Origin: Candidatus Nomurabacteria bacterium
GTDB lineage: Bacteria; Patescibacteriota; Minisyncoccia; Phycocordibacterales; UBA9973
DNA length: 23,025 bases
Direction of reading: 5' to 3'
Assembly (NCBI GenBank): GCA_028286705.1
Contig: JAQBRC010000022.1
Coordinates: forward strand, 1-23,025
Positions 6,644-14,387 of the stretch are shown here, piece after piece. The translations under genes were made by a program, and so were the position numbers. Within the stretch, counting starts at the first letter, position 1. Every line of letters starts with the position of its first letter. Under the pieces are notes generated by a model. It searched no databases. It was given only the letters and a program-made list of their open reading frames with translations, and was not told the origin of the DNA.

Positions 6644-7123
6644 TTAGGCGAGCGTCTCCATTTTTGTCAGTATTCGATTAACGGTTTTCCATGTTCGGGT
6701 GGTTATATCCTTGCCATGTGTTTTTTCAATCATACGCATGAAATCTGAGCCTGTATCTTTTTCAAGATTAATGTTTGTACAGATTTCCTCTCTTTTATCC
6801 TTAAAGAATGTCACTACTAGATAGTTAGGCTTTTCATCTCTAATTCCCTTAAAAGGATTTTTCTTAACAAGCTTTTCTAGTTCTTCTTTGCTGCGGATGA
6901 TAGTTGTACTCCTGAATCCTAGTTGCTCAATAAATACTTTCTCTATTTTTGTCTCAAGAGAGGGAATAGATTTTGTTGTTGCTTGAAACACTAGATTGCC
7001 GCTGGAGATGATAGGGGTTACATTCTTTAGTCCCAAAGATTCAAACACTGCTTTGAGCTTCTCGTTTCGCATGTTTGGGTTTGTGGGCATTATGCCTCGG
7101 AGGAGGGCGACGTATGTGGTCAT
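6644..7123 (-). CDS. DUF1697 domain protein
   Basis: 159 residues covering the whole DUF1697 domain: N-terminal [10 protein letters not shown], the [24 protein letters not shown] block, a central [17 protein letters not shown] segment, and the C-terminal [15 protein letters not shown]. The family is widespread, cytoplasmic and without an established function. The residues after LRGI are MPTNPNM rather than the common NVGG.. form. No membrane segment. The ATG at 7123 is supported by a perfect TATAAT ending 6 bases upstream. It is divergent from trhO; DUF1328 lies downstream on the same strand. Confidence 0.88.
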   Translation of the reverse strand: MTTYVALLRGIMPTNPNMRNEKLKAVFESLGLKNVTPIISSGNLVFQATTKSIPSLETKIEKVFIEQLGFRSTTIIRSKEELEKLVKKNPFKGIRDEKPNYLVVTFFKDKREEICTNINLEKDTGSDFMRMIEKTHGKDITTRTWKTVNRILTKMETLA

Positions 7124-7129
7124 AGGGGA

Positions 7130-7135
7130 ATTATA
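7130..7135 (-). promoter_or_regulatory. -10 element of the DUF1697 gene (leaderless)
   Basis: On the minus strand a perfect TATAAT, 6 bases before the ATG at 7123. The -35 position (17-base spacing) falls on 7153-7158, exactly the bases that form the plus-strand -35 TTGAGA of trhO; read on the minus strand it is TCTCAA, a poor match. Confidence 0.65.
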
Positions 7136-7152
7136 CAGGACAAGTAAACTGT

Positions 7153-7181
7153 TTGAGAAAATACCCCTTTTCTGGTAAGCT
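7153..7181 (+). promoter_or_regulatory. Promoter of trhO-pheS-pheT (leaderless)
   Basis: TTGAGA (7153-7158), a 17-base spacer, and extended -10 TGG + TAAGCT (7173-7181), ending 7 bases before the ATG at 7189. A TTG in this -35 box could be misread as an upstream start codon. Divergent from the DUF1697 promoter. Confidence 0.7.
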
Positions 7182-7188
7182 CTTGGCT

Positions 7189-8112
7189 ATGAGTGACTTC
7201 CAAATACTCCTATTTTATAAGTACGTATTCATCGAAGATCCTGTAGCCGTACGGGACTGGATTTTTGACCTATGTACAAAATATAACCTCAAGGGTCGTC
7301 TTATCGTTGCCTCAGAAGGCATTAACCTTACCTTCGAAGGAAAGCCTGCAGACAACGAAGCGTTTCTTGCAGAAATGCAAAAGGATGAGCGTTTTCACAA
7401 TATTCATTTCAAGCGTAGCCAAGGAGATGGAAATACATTCCCAAAACTTTCAGTGAAGGTTCGTGACGAAATTGTAACTGGCAATCTCGGTGTGTGTGAC
7501 ATCAATCCGAATGAGGTAACAGGAAAGCATCTTCCCCCGAAAGAACTGCATGACTGGATTCATTCAGGCAAAGAGCTGTACATCATTGATATGCGCAATG
7601 CCTATGAGCATAAGGTAGGGAAGTTTGTCGGTTCAATTACTCCTGCGCTTGAAAATTTCCGTGACCTGCCAAAGATCATCAAGAGCATTGCTCATCTTAA
7701 GGATAAGGTTGTTGTAACTGTCTGTACTGGTGGAGTGCGCTGCGAAAAGGCTTCTGGCTATCTAATCACACAAGGCTTCAATGACGTCTATCAGCTTGAT
7801 GGCGGTATTGTGTCATACATGGAACAGTTCCCGAATGAAGACTTCGAAGGAAAGTTATATGTCTTCGACAAGCGTGTGATGATGGGTTTCTATACGAATG
7901 ATCCAAAGCACAAGGTAATTGCCAAGTGTGACTATTGTTCAGCAACAACAGAGAATTATATTAACTGCGGCAACAAGAAGTGCAACAAGCACATCTTGAT
8001 GTGTGAGGATTGTGGAGCAAAGAGTATTGCACAGCACGGCAAGCGTGTTTGCTTGAATGGCTGTCCGAATGACTCAATCTGGAGTAAGATTAAGAAACTA
8101 TGGAAGAACTAA
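7189..8112 (+). CDS. trhO: tRNA uridine-34 hydroxylase TrhO (YceA/UPF0176, rhodanese-like)
   Basis: 307 residues. TrhO makes 5-hydroxyuridine at the wobble base of certain tRNAs, using O2 and a conserved Cys. Seen: the N-terminal UPF0176 domain (FQILLFYKYVFIEDP, LKGRLIVASEGINLTFEG), the central rhodanese domain with PPKELHDWI and IIDMRNAYEHKVGKF, and the active-site loop CTGGVRCEKA with Cys179 and Cys185. The C-terminal region is Cys-rich: CDYC, NCGNKKCNKH, CEDC, CLNGC, likely a zinc-type module as in longer family members. The start at 7189 is preferred because the upstream in-frame TTG at 7153 is part of the -35 box. The last 13 bases overlap the start of pheS, so translation is probably coupled. 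Confidence 0.93.
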   Translation: MSDFQILLFYKYVFIEDPVAVRDWIFDLCTKYNLKGRLIVASEGINLTFEGKPADNEAFLAEMQKDERFHNIHFKRSQGDGNTFPKLSVKVRDEIVTGNLGVCDINPNEVTGKHLPPKELHDWIHSGKELYIIDMRNAYEHKVGKFVGSITPALENFRDLPKIIKSIAHLKDKVVVTVCTGGVRCEKASGYLITQGFNDVYQLDGGIVSYMEQFPNEDFEGKLYVFDKRVMMGFYTNDPKHKVIAKCDYCSATTENYINCGNKKCNKHILMCEDCGAKSIAQHGKRVCLNGCPNDSIWSKIKKLWKN

Positions 8113-8801
8113 AAGGAACTCCGCACCCCTTAACGCTGGTACTGGAAGAAATATATGCAATCTTTGCCAAGCAAGGATTCTCAGTAGCGACCGGTCCTGA
8201 AGTTGAGGATGAATGGCATAACTTCGATGCATTGAATGTTCCTAAGGATCACCCAGCTCGAGACATGCAAGACACCTTCTTTATTAAAGGAAAACCTGGT
8301 GCCGTACTTCGTACGCACACCTCTCCAGTGCAGATTCGCTTTATGAAAGAACACACCCCGCCGTTTGCAATTATTGCTCCAGGAAAAGTATTTCGAAACG
8401 AATCAACTGATGCAACGCATGAAATGCAATTTCATCAACTAGAAGGGCTTGTTGTTGGTGAGGGAATTACTGTTGAGCACTTGAAGGGAACACTGCTCTC
8501 ATTCTTTAAGGAATTCTTTGGTCCAGAAACAGAGGTGCGTCTTCGTCCAAGCTTCTTTCCATTCGTGGAACCAGGGTTTGAAGTCGATGCTCGCGTAGGA
8601 GACAAATGGTTAGAAATCGGAGGGGCAGGAATGGTACACCCCCATGTATTCGAAGCGGTTGAATACTCTGACAAGAACATCACTGGATTTGCATTTGGTG
8701 TTGGCGTTGATCGTTTGGCAAATGTTAAGTTCGGCATTCCCGATGTTCGTTTTGAATATCAGGGTGACCTGCGACTTAATCAATGGGGAAGAGAACAATA
8801 A
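8100..8801 (+). CDS. pheS: Phenylalanyl-tRNA synthetase alpha subunit, short form
   Basis: 233 residues against about 330 in E. coli. It starts directly at the catalytic core: GTPHPLTLVLEEIYAIFAKQ, FSVATGPEVEDEWHNFDALN, HPARDMQDTFF. Motif 2 (GKVFRNESTDATHEMQFHQLEG around residues 98-120) and motif 3 (FAFGVGVDRLANVKFGIPDVR near the C-terminus) are complete. The N-terminal coiled coil, which in the bacterial heterotetramer reaches out to the tRNA, is missing; the region upstream is occupied by trhO, so this is not a start-site error. Start ATG at 8100 lies inside the end of trhO (13-base overlap). pheT begins one base after the stop (TAA at 8799-8801, ATG at 8803), ensuring balanced alpha and beta synthesis. 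Confidence 0.95.
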   Translation: MEELKGTPHPLTLVLEEIYAIFAKQGFSVATGPEVEDEWHNFDALNVPKDHPARDMQDTFFIKGKPGAVLRTHTSPVQIRFMKEHTPPFAIIAPGKVFRNESTDATHEMQFHQLEGLVVGEGITVEHLKGTLLSFFKEFFGPETEVRLRPSFFPFVEPGFEVDARVGDKWLEIGGAGMVHPHVFEAVEYSDKNITGFAFGVGVDRLANVKFGIPDVRFEYQGDLRLNQWGREQ

Positions 8802-8802
8802 T

Positions 8803-10593
8803 ATGAAGTATTCATACAACTGGTTACAATCACACATCGAAGACCCACTGCCATCAGCTGAGGTATTGAAGGAGACTATTATCTTCCATGCATTTGAAGT
8901 TGAAGATGTTGAAGTTACTGCAACTGATACGATCTTTGATATTAAAATCTTGCCTGATCGTGCAGGAGATGCGCTTAGTCACTACGGCATGGCACGAGAA
9001 ATTGCGGGGCTACTCGATCTTAACTTCAATGATATTCAATATACATTGCCTTCAGTATCTTTAAACGTACCAATTGATATTCAAGCACCAGAATGTTTGC
9101 GCTACTCAGCCATTCGTATTGATGGAGTGACTGTTGGACCATCTCCTGCATGGTTGGTTAAGAAGCTAGAAGATGTTGGTCAGCGCTCTATTAATAATGT
9201 TGTTGATGCGACCAACTTCATTCTGCTCGATATTGGTCAGCCAACTCATGTATTTGATGCTGAGAAAGTTAAAGGCAGCATTGTTGTTCGTCATGCTACT
9301 GCTAACGAACCCATCACTACACTGGGCGGGGAAGAGAAAGTATTATCTGAAAATATGATGGTCATTGCTGATGACGAAAAATCCCTTGCTATTGCTGGGG
9401 TTAAGGGAGGAACTGCTGCAGAAGTAACTCATGATACAAAATTTGTTATCTTAGAAGTTGCCAACTTCGATGCAGCGAGTGTACGAAAAACTTCTCGTAG
9501 CTTAGGATTGGTCACTGACGCATCAAAGCGTTTTGAAAATAATCTTTCTCCATATGTTGTCGAAGCAGCTCGAGCAAAACTCATTGGACTGGTGACGCTA
9601 TTGGCAGGAGGGACTGTGTCAGCCGTATCTGACCATTATCCTAATCCTCAGACAGATCGAGCTATCTCATTTACATTGCATGATATCCAACAGTTGTTAG
9701 GCTCCAGTATTACCGATCTGACTATCACCAAAGTACTTGATCGCTATGGCTATACCTACGAACACACTAATGATTTTTATACAGTAGATGTACCGTATTG
9801 GCGTCAGGATATTACCGGGGCACATGATATGGCAGAAGAAATTGGCCGCGTTACCGGATACGACACTATCGAAGCAAAACCAATTCCATTTATTGCATCA
9901 ATTGTTCTTAACGAGCAGTATGAAAAGATTCGTGCAATTAAGTTCTCTCTTTTCAATCAGGGGTATTCTGAGGTGATGACATATGCATTTCGTAAGAAAG
10001 GCGACATCATGATTTCTCATGGTCCGAAAGACAAGAGTGCATTGCGCGCTAACTTAACAGATGCGATGAAGGAAAGCTATGAACTTAATCGTGCTAATGC
10101 CGCATTGCTTGGCATTGATCAGGTGAAAGAATTTGAAATTGGAACAGTCTTCACTACTGATACCGAACAAATTAACATTGCCATAGCAGACAAGTCTGGC
10201 ATTAAGGAATGGTCAGTTGATGCGTACTATCAGGAACATAAAGATCAGTTGATAGAAGTTGATGCACATACAGAGGCGAACCGAATATTGAACGCGGTTG
10301 AGAAGAAGCCATTTAAGGCATGGTCAATCTACCCGTTCATTACCCGAGACATTGCAGTATGGGTAACTGAAGGACATGCAGCTGCACTTGAAACAATGGT
10401 GCAGGAATTTGCCAAAGAACATTGCGCTCGAGCAGCAACATTGTTCGATAGGTTTACGAAAGAAGGGAAGACTAGTCTTGCATACCGATTGGTATTTCAA
10501 TCGCCAGAGAAAACACTGACTGACGCAGAGATTGATGCAATATTCTCTCAGCTCACTACCGCAGTTACTGCCGCTGGAATGACCATCCGTTAA
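8803..10593 (+). CDS. pheT: Phenylalanyl-tRNA synthetase beta subunit, short form
   Basis: 596 residues against about 790-800 in typical bacteria. The B1 start (MKYSYNWLQSHIEDPLPSAE, FHAFEVEDVE) passes directly into DTIFDIKILPDRAGDALSHYGMAREIAGL, so the roughly 110-residue EMAP/OB-type tRNA-binding domain normally inserted here is absent. The B3/B4 editing region (GQRSINNVVDATNFILLDIGQPTHVFDAEK), the B5 domain (FTLHDIQQLLG, DVPYWRQDI, DMAEEIGRVTGYD) and the C-terminal FDX-ACB anticodon-binding domain (YPFITRDIAVWV to the end) are present; the catalytic-like domain before FDX-ACB is also shortened. Whether editing is kept cannot be judged by eye. The ATG at 8803 is chosen because it opens the normal N-terminus; in-frame codons further upstream lie within pheS. 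Confidence 0.95.
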   Translation: MKYSYNWLQSHIEDPLPSAEVLKETIIFHAFEVEDVEVTATDTIFDIKILPDRAGDALSHYGMAREIAGLLDLNFNDIQYTLPSVSLNVPIDIQAPECLRYSAIRIDGVTVGPSPAWLVKKLEDVGQRSINNVVDATNFILLDIGQPTHVFDAEKVKGSIVVRHATANEPITTLGGEEKVLSENMMVIADDEKSLAIAGVKGGTAAEVTHDTKFVILEVANFDAASVRKTSRSLGLVTDASKRFENNLSPYVVEAARAKLIGLVTLLAGGTVSAVSDHYPNPQTDRAISFTLHDIQQLLGSSITDLTITKVLDRYGYTYEHTNDFYTVDVPYWRQDITGAHDMAEEIGRVTGYDTIEAKPIPFIASIVLNEQYEKIRAIKFSLFNQGYSEVMTYAFRKKGDIMISHGPKDKSALRANLTDAMKESYELNRANAALLGIDQVKEFEIGTVFTTDTEQINIAIADKSGIKEWSVDAYYQEHKDQLIEVDAHTEANRILNAVEKKPFKAWSIYPFITRDIAVWVTEGHAAALETMVQEFAKEHCARAATLFDRFTKEGKTSLAYRLVFQSPEKTLTDAEIDAIFSQLTTAVTAAGMTIR

Positions 10594-10604
10594 CAGGGAA
10601 TATT

Positions 10605-10613
10605 TGTTACACT
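10605..10613 (+). promoter_or_regulatory. Extended -10 promoter of the surface-protein operon (leaderless)
   Basis: TGT + TACACT ends exactly 6 bases before the ATG at 10620. The 9-mer and the gap are identical to those of the VKOR gene (1811-1819). No convincing -35. The upstream stop of pheT is at 10593. Confidence 0.6.
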
Positions 10614-10619
10614 GTATGG

Positions 10620-11621
10620 ATGAAGAAGCTTCTTATTAGTCTCGTACTACTTGTGTATCTATCTGGAACCCTTGCATTAGCAAAGGATCTAACCAGCTCG
10701 CATTTTATTGTGCGTGATCCGAGTATTGGCACAGGCGGGGGGTACCAGTCGAGTGGAAGCTTTAAAATGTATTCTGCTGGAAACCTTAACGTTTCGGGCA
10801 ATGGCGGTACATCAACAAGCTTCAAGGCGCGAGATGGATTCTTGCAGTATCCGGAAGTTCATAGCGGCATAGTGTCTGCCAATGCAACAGGATCAACCAT
10901 TGCGGTTACCTGGACTGCCAGCACTGCCCAAAATGGTTTTACCGTTTCCGGATACAAGGTCGGTATTGCTACGGCTAGTGGCGGTCCGTACACTCTTACT
11001 ACGGTTGGCAATGTCTTAGGGTATTCCTATACCACTCAGACACCGGGAGATTATTTTATAGTTTTACAAACGCTTGATGCATTGGGAAATGTCATTGCCG
11101 TTTCCAATGAAGTCACCGTTACTGTGCAGTCAACGTTTTCTTTCTCCCTGTCGAGCAGTACTATTGGCTTCGGTACGCTCGCAGCTGCGGTCAGTCGTTT
11201 TGCTACCAGTGACGGAGCAGGAACAAACGTCGAACCTAGCGCATCTCATACGATGTCTGTCGAGACTACCAGTTCCAGTGGTTATAACGTGACACTGTCG
11301 GGTTCAACCCTTGCTTCCGGAGTAAATACCATTAATGCCATTCCAGGAGTGGTACCAGTACCATTGGCACCAGGCAGTGAACAGTTTGGTGTTAGAACTA
11401 CTCTAGGAAGCGGTACGGGAACAATCGCTCCTCCGTACAATGGTACTGCCAGCAATTATGGGTTCGGTACCAGTCCGTTGAATTCCCAGCTTTTTGTCAG
11501 CACCAGTGCTCCTTCTGCGCAAGCAGTATACAATGTAGACTATGCAGCCAATATCGCAGCCTCGACTGAAGCGGGAAGTTATGTCACCACTCTTACATAT
11601 GTTGCCACCACGAATTTTTAG
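10620..11621 (+). CDS. Secreted fibronectin type III / WxL-like surface protein
   Basis: 333 residues. A signal peptide (MKKLLISLVLLVYLSGTLALA) is followed by an N-terminal Ser/Gly-rich segment (SSHFIVRDPSIGTGGGYQSSGSF) often seen in CPR exported proteins. An FnIII-like domain covers about residues 80-170 (IAVTWTASTAQNGFTVSGYKVG, GDYFIVLQTLDALGNVIAVSNEVTV). The C-terminal ~160 residues are beta-rich, Ser/Thr/Gly-rich, without Cys, and end in 'AGSYVTTLTYVATTNF', which resembles the end of WxL-type surface domains, although the Trp-x-Leu motifs themselves are not present. No C-terminal anchor is seen, so it is probably secreted or held by a partner. It is the first gene of a five-gene operon; the next gene starts inside its 3' end. 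Stop is TAG. Exact function unknown. Confidence 0.82.
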   Translation: MKKLLISLVLLVYLSGTLALAKDLTSSHFIVRDPSIGTGGGYQSSGSFKMYSAGNLNVSGNGGTSTSFKARDGFLQYPEVHSGIVSANATGSTIAVTWTASTAQNGFTVSGYKVGIATASGGPYTLTTVGNVLGYSYTTQTPGDYFIVLQTLDALGNVIAVSNEVTVTVQSTFSFSLSSSTIGFGTLAAAVSRFATSDGAGTNVEPSASHTMSVETTSSSGYNVTLSGSTLASGVNTINAIPGVVPVPLAPGSEQFGVRTTLGSGTGTIAPPYNGTASNYGFGTSPLNSQLFVSTSAPSAQAVYNVDYAANIAASTEAGSYVTTLTYVATTNF

Positions 11622-12588
11622 TAGTTTCCTTGTAGCCTTTTGCATTGCATTTTTTGGCATGGGAGTACATGCTCATGCTACAACTATTTCTCCTGCCCGC
11701 ATTGAAGTGGCGGGAGATCCAGGAACAGTATTGAAGGGAACGGTAACGCTGATTAACGATCAGGCAAATACTCAAACCTTTTACGCATCATACGAAAACT
11801 TTAGTGCCCAAGGAGATAACGGTACGCCAGTCTTCAGTGCTGAGAAAAAAGGACTAGACACGTGGATACTCGCAACGCCTGATCAGGTCACTGTCCCAGC
11901 GGGAAAGTCAGTAGAGGTACCATATACTATCACCATACCGTCCAATGCAGTTCCCGGAGGATACTTTGCAGCATTGTTTTGGAGTACTGTTCCTCCCGTT
12001 ACTCTCCCAACACAGCAGCTTTCTATCGGAGCAAAAATAGGAAGCCTGGTGTTATTGCGAGTGAATGGAGACATTGCCGAATCAGGCGGGGCCACTTCAT
12101 TTGAAAGAAGTGACCATGGCTTTTTCTATACCGAATTGCCGGTTGCCATGAATTACATCTTTCAGAATAGCGGGGCAGATCGAGTAATGCCCAAAGGTGC
12201 CGTCACTATCCGCAATACGTTTTTTATAAAAAGCACATCGATTAATGCCAATGCATCGATAGGAAACGTCTTGCCTAAAAGCGCACGGCAGTTTTCCGTT
12301 GCATGGGCTCCAACTCATAATGATCAGCCTGCAGGATTTTTTCAGCACGTAGCATACCAATGGCACAACTTTGCCTTCGGCCTATACAGTGCCCATCTCA
12401 GTCTTGCATATGGCATGCAAGGAATGCAGAGTACAAAAACACTCTGGTTCTTCATATTGCCATGGCAACTTCTGATCTGCGTAGCAATGGTGCTAGCGGC
12501 ATTGTATGCAATTGGGAAGCTCCTGATAGTCCGTTATAATCAATACATTATTCGTAGCACACAACCTCGCAATGTCGATCATTCGTAA
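11599..12588 (+). CDS. DUF916-like (WxL-interacting type) membrane-anchored surface protein
   Basis: 329 residues from the ATG at 11599 (MLPPRIF); an ATG at 11581 adding six residues is equally possible, both overlapping the preceding gene. Signal peptide to about HAHA, then TTISPARIEVAGDPGTVLKG, VTLINDQANTQTFYASYENF, VPAGKSVEVPYTITIPSNAVPGGYFAALFW: an immunoglobulin-like beta-sandwich with the ordering of the DUF916 family, whose members bind peptidoglycan and WxL proteins in Gram-positives. A second beta domain follows (residues ~150-260), then one membrane helix (LWFFILPWQLLICVAMVLAA) and a short basic cytoplasmic tail. So it is a wall-side protein anchored by its C-terminus. Family assignment is by pattern only. 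Follows the FnIII/WxL-like protein, as DUF916 genes follow WxL genes elsewhere; overlaps the dockerin gene by 17 bases. Confidence 0.8.
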   Translation: MLPPRIFSSFLVAFCIAFFGMGVHAHATTISPARIEVAGDPGTVLKGTVTLINDQANTQTFYASYENFSAQGDNGTPVFSAEKKGLDTWILATPDQVTVPAGKSVEVPYTITIPSNAVPGGYFAALFWSTVPPVTLPTQQLSIGAKIGSLVLLRVNGDIAESGGATSFERSDHGFFYTELPVAMNYIFQNSGADRVMPKGAVTIRNTFFIKSTSINANASIGNVLPKSARQFSVAWAPTHNDQPAGFFQHVAYQWHNFAFGLYSAHLSLAYGMQGMQSTKTLWFFILPWQLLICVAMVLAALYAIGKLLIVRYNQYIIRSTQPRNVDHS

Positions 12589-13486
12589 CAAAGTATTTCT
12601 CAGAATCTCTATTGCAGTACTCTCTGTACTGCTCATAGGAACAGTATGTGTTGCTGTAACCGTTAACAGTTCTAACACACTCTTTATCACTGCGCAGGTT
12701 AATAGTGCGCCGCCGGTAGGGGGCGGGGGAGGAGGTGCGGGTGGTGGATCGAGCAGTGGCACTGGCACCACCGTAAACTTTTCCGGCATGGGATCTCCTT
12801 CTTCGAAAGTCTTCGTCCTGCAGGATGGTGTGCAAGTGCTGTCCACTATTGCCGACCCCGAAGCAAACTTTTCAGCATCGGTGACCAATCTCATGCAGGG
12901 AAACTACACCTTTGCCTTGTATGCTCAGGATAAGAACGGCAATAGGTCGGCACTGTTTTCGTTTCCCGTATACATTACCACTGGCGCAACAATCAATATT
13001 CGAGGTGTGATACTGGCACCGACCATCGATGTGGAGCAGAGCGAGGTGAGACGTGGCGAGAACGAGCCTATTTTTGGATTCACCGTTCCGAACAGTACTG
13101 TTAACATCACCGTCCACTCCGGCGAAGCGCACTTTGTCACTGCCACTACCGGCGATAGCGGAGCGTACCTGTATAACTTTGATACTACGCCGCTTGAATA
13201 CGGCGACCACAACGCAAAGTCGCGATCGCTCTTTAATCAGAAGGTCAGTGCAGAAACTAATCCGGTCTCGTTTATTGTTTCTAATCAAACCAAACCAAAG
13301 ACTCCTTCATGTAGTGACTTGATTGGAGACCTTAACTGTGATGGGAAAGTAAACTTGGTCGACTTTTCCATTCTTGCGTACTGGTACAAGAAGGGAACAC
13401 TGCCACCAGACAACGTAGATCTCAATAGTGATGGTAGAATAAACTTAGTGGACTTCAGTATCATGGCGTACCATTGGACGGGATAA
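12572..13486 (+). CDS. Dockerin-domain exported protein
   Basis: 304 residues. An N-terminal hydrophobic segment (VFLRISIAVLSVLLIGTVCVAVTV) acts as signal peptide or anchor, followed by a Gly-rich linker (GGGGGGAGGGSSSG, about residues 50-64). Two beta-sandwich-like domains follow (~65-145 and ~145-235; the second reads APTIDVEQSEVRRGENEPIFGF, NSTVNITVHSG). The C-terminus is a type I-like dockerin: two calcium loops DLNCDGKVNLVD (253-264) and DLNSDGRINLVD (283-294), each followed by a helix (FSILAYWYKKG, FSIMAYHWTG). Dockerins bind cohesins tightly, and the next two genes encode cohesin-type proteins. Cys residues near the first loop (CSDL, NCDG) could form a disulfide. No enzyme domain is recognised. 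Overlaps the previous gene by 17 bases; the next ATG is 2 bases after its TAA. Confidence 0.92.
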   Translation: MSIIRNKVFLRISIAVLSVLLIGTVCVAVTVNSSNTLFITAQVNSAPPVGGGGGGAGGGSSSGTGTTVNFSGMGSPSSKVFVLQDGVQVLSTIADPEANFSASVTNLMQGNYTFALYAQDKNGNRSALFSFPVYITTGATINIRGVILAPTIDVEQSEVRRGENEPIFGFTVPNSTVNITVHSGEAHFVTATTGDSGAYLYNFDTTPLEYGDHNAKSRSLFNQKVSAETNPVSFIVSNQTKPKTPSCSDLIGDLNCDGKVNLVDFSILAYWYKKGTLPPDNVDLNSDGRINLVDFSIMAYHWTG

Positions 13487-13487
13487 T

Positions 13488-14387
13488 ATGAAAAAGATTT
13501 TATGCACAATGCTTATAGCGTTCGCTCTCGTGCTCAATGCATCAATGGCATTTGCTGTTGATGAAGCACCTCGCCCAACATTGTCGCTGGAAGGAATGCC
13601 AGTCTCTGTTGATCAAGAACAGCAGTTTTACGTTGACGTGAAAGTTGATCCCAAGGGAGCATCATTCAACGGCATTCAAAGTACTGTGCAATACTCTGGA
13701 GATACGATTACCTTTGTTCGCGCCGAAACAGGGTCTTCCATCATTACCTATTTCGTTACCCCTCCAACTGTCACTGAAAACGGAATTGCATTCTCTGGCA
13801 TTATCCTCGGAGGCTTTCGAGGATTGATTGATCCGTTTGACGAGAGTCACTCTTTGCCCGGAGACATTGTCCGTTTGGTCTTTGCAGGCAAGGCGAAAGG
13901 AACAGCTCGCATCACAACGCATGACAGCACCGTCACTGCCAATGACGGGGCGGGAACATTGCAGACAGTCACTGATGCGACTGTTTCGACGACTGTAAGT
14001 GATGTGGCGGCACCATCAACGTATACGCCTGCCGATAGCATTGCTCCAACTATCACCGCATCGGTAGTGCAGGAGCATGATCTCTTCGATGGAAGATACA
14101 CGCTACTCTTTACTGCAACCGACAAGCAGTCCGGCATTGATCACGTAGAATTGCGCGAAGGCAATGGCGAATGGGCAACGATAGAGAGTCCATACGTACT
14201 GCAAGATCAATCAAGAAAGAGTATACTTTCATTGCGTGCATATGATGCGTCAGGAAATGTTGGTACTATTACTATAGCTCCAGTTGCATCTTCATCCGCT
14301 CTGGCTCTCATCATTCTTATTCTCATACTTATCATTGTTGTATATGTCATTTATAAAAAAAGTAAGCACCCTGCGCACCTTTCATAA
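13488..14387 (+). CDS. Cohesin-type domain protein with Ig-like domain and C-terminal membrane anchor
   Basis: 299 residues. Signal peptide MKKILCTMLIAFALVLNASMAFA, then a cohesin-type domain (about residues 30-160): PTLSLEGMPVSVDQEQQFYVDVKVDPKG, NGIQSTVQYSGDTITFVRAE, a hydrophobic strand GIAFSGIILGGFRG, DIVRLVFAGKAKGTARI and a final 'STVTANDGAGT'. This strand order (vDvkv...iqstvqYs...f.g...g...l.f.ak..G.a.i...) is that of the cohesin fold. A second Ig-like module (IAPTITASVV, YTLLFTATDKQSGIDHVELREG, LRAYDASGNVG) follows, then a strong membrane helix (LALIILILILIIVVYVIY) and a short basic tail KKSKHPAHLS. It is thus tethered with the cohesin outside. Directly after the dockerin gene; overlaps the next gene by 44 bases. 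Confidence 0.88.
   Translation: MKKILCTMLIAFALVLNASMAFAVDEAPRPTLSLEGMPVSVDQEQQFYVDVKVDPKGASFNGIQSTVQYSGDTITFVRAETGSSIITYFVTPPTVTENGIAFSGIILGGFRGLIDPFDESHSLPGDIVRLVFAGKAKGTARITTHDSTVTANDGAGTLQTVTDATVSTTVSDVAAPSTYTPADSIAPTITASVVQEHDLFDGRYTLLFTATDKQSGIDHVELREGNGEWATIESPYVLQDQSRKSILSLRAYDASGNVGTITIAPVASSSALALIILILILIIVVYVIYKKSKHPAHLS

Noticed and set aside
7153..7188. Upstream TTG start for trhO giving 12 extra residues
   Set aside because: This TTG is the first codon-like triplet of the -35 box TTGAGA; transcription should begin at about 7189, and the family N-terminus begins at the ATG there.
8644..8802. PheT starting inside pheS
   Set aside because: The frame is open by chance over pheS; the true B1-domain start MKYSYNWL is at 8803, one base after the pheS stop.
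12697..12760. G-rich run in the dockerin gene as a slippage or G-quadruplex site
   Set aside because: The longest run is only five G's and it encodes a normal Gly/Ser linker; there is no strong reason to suspect regulation.
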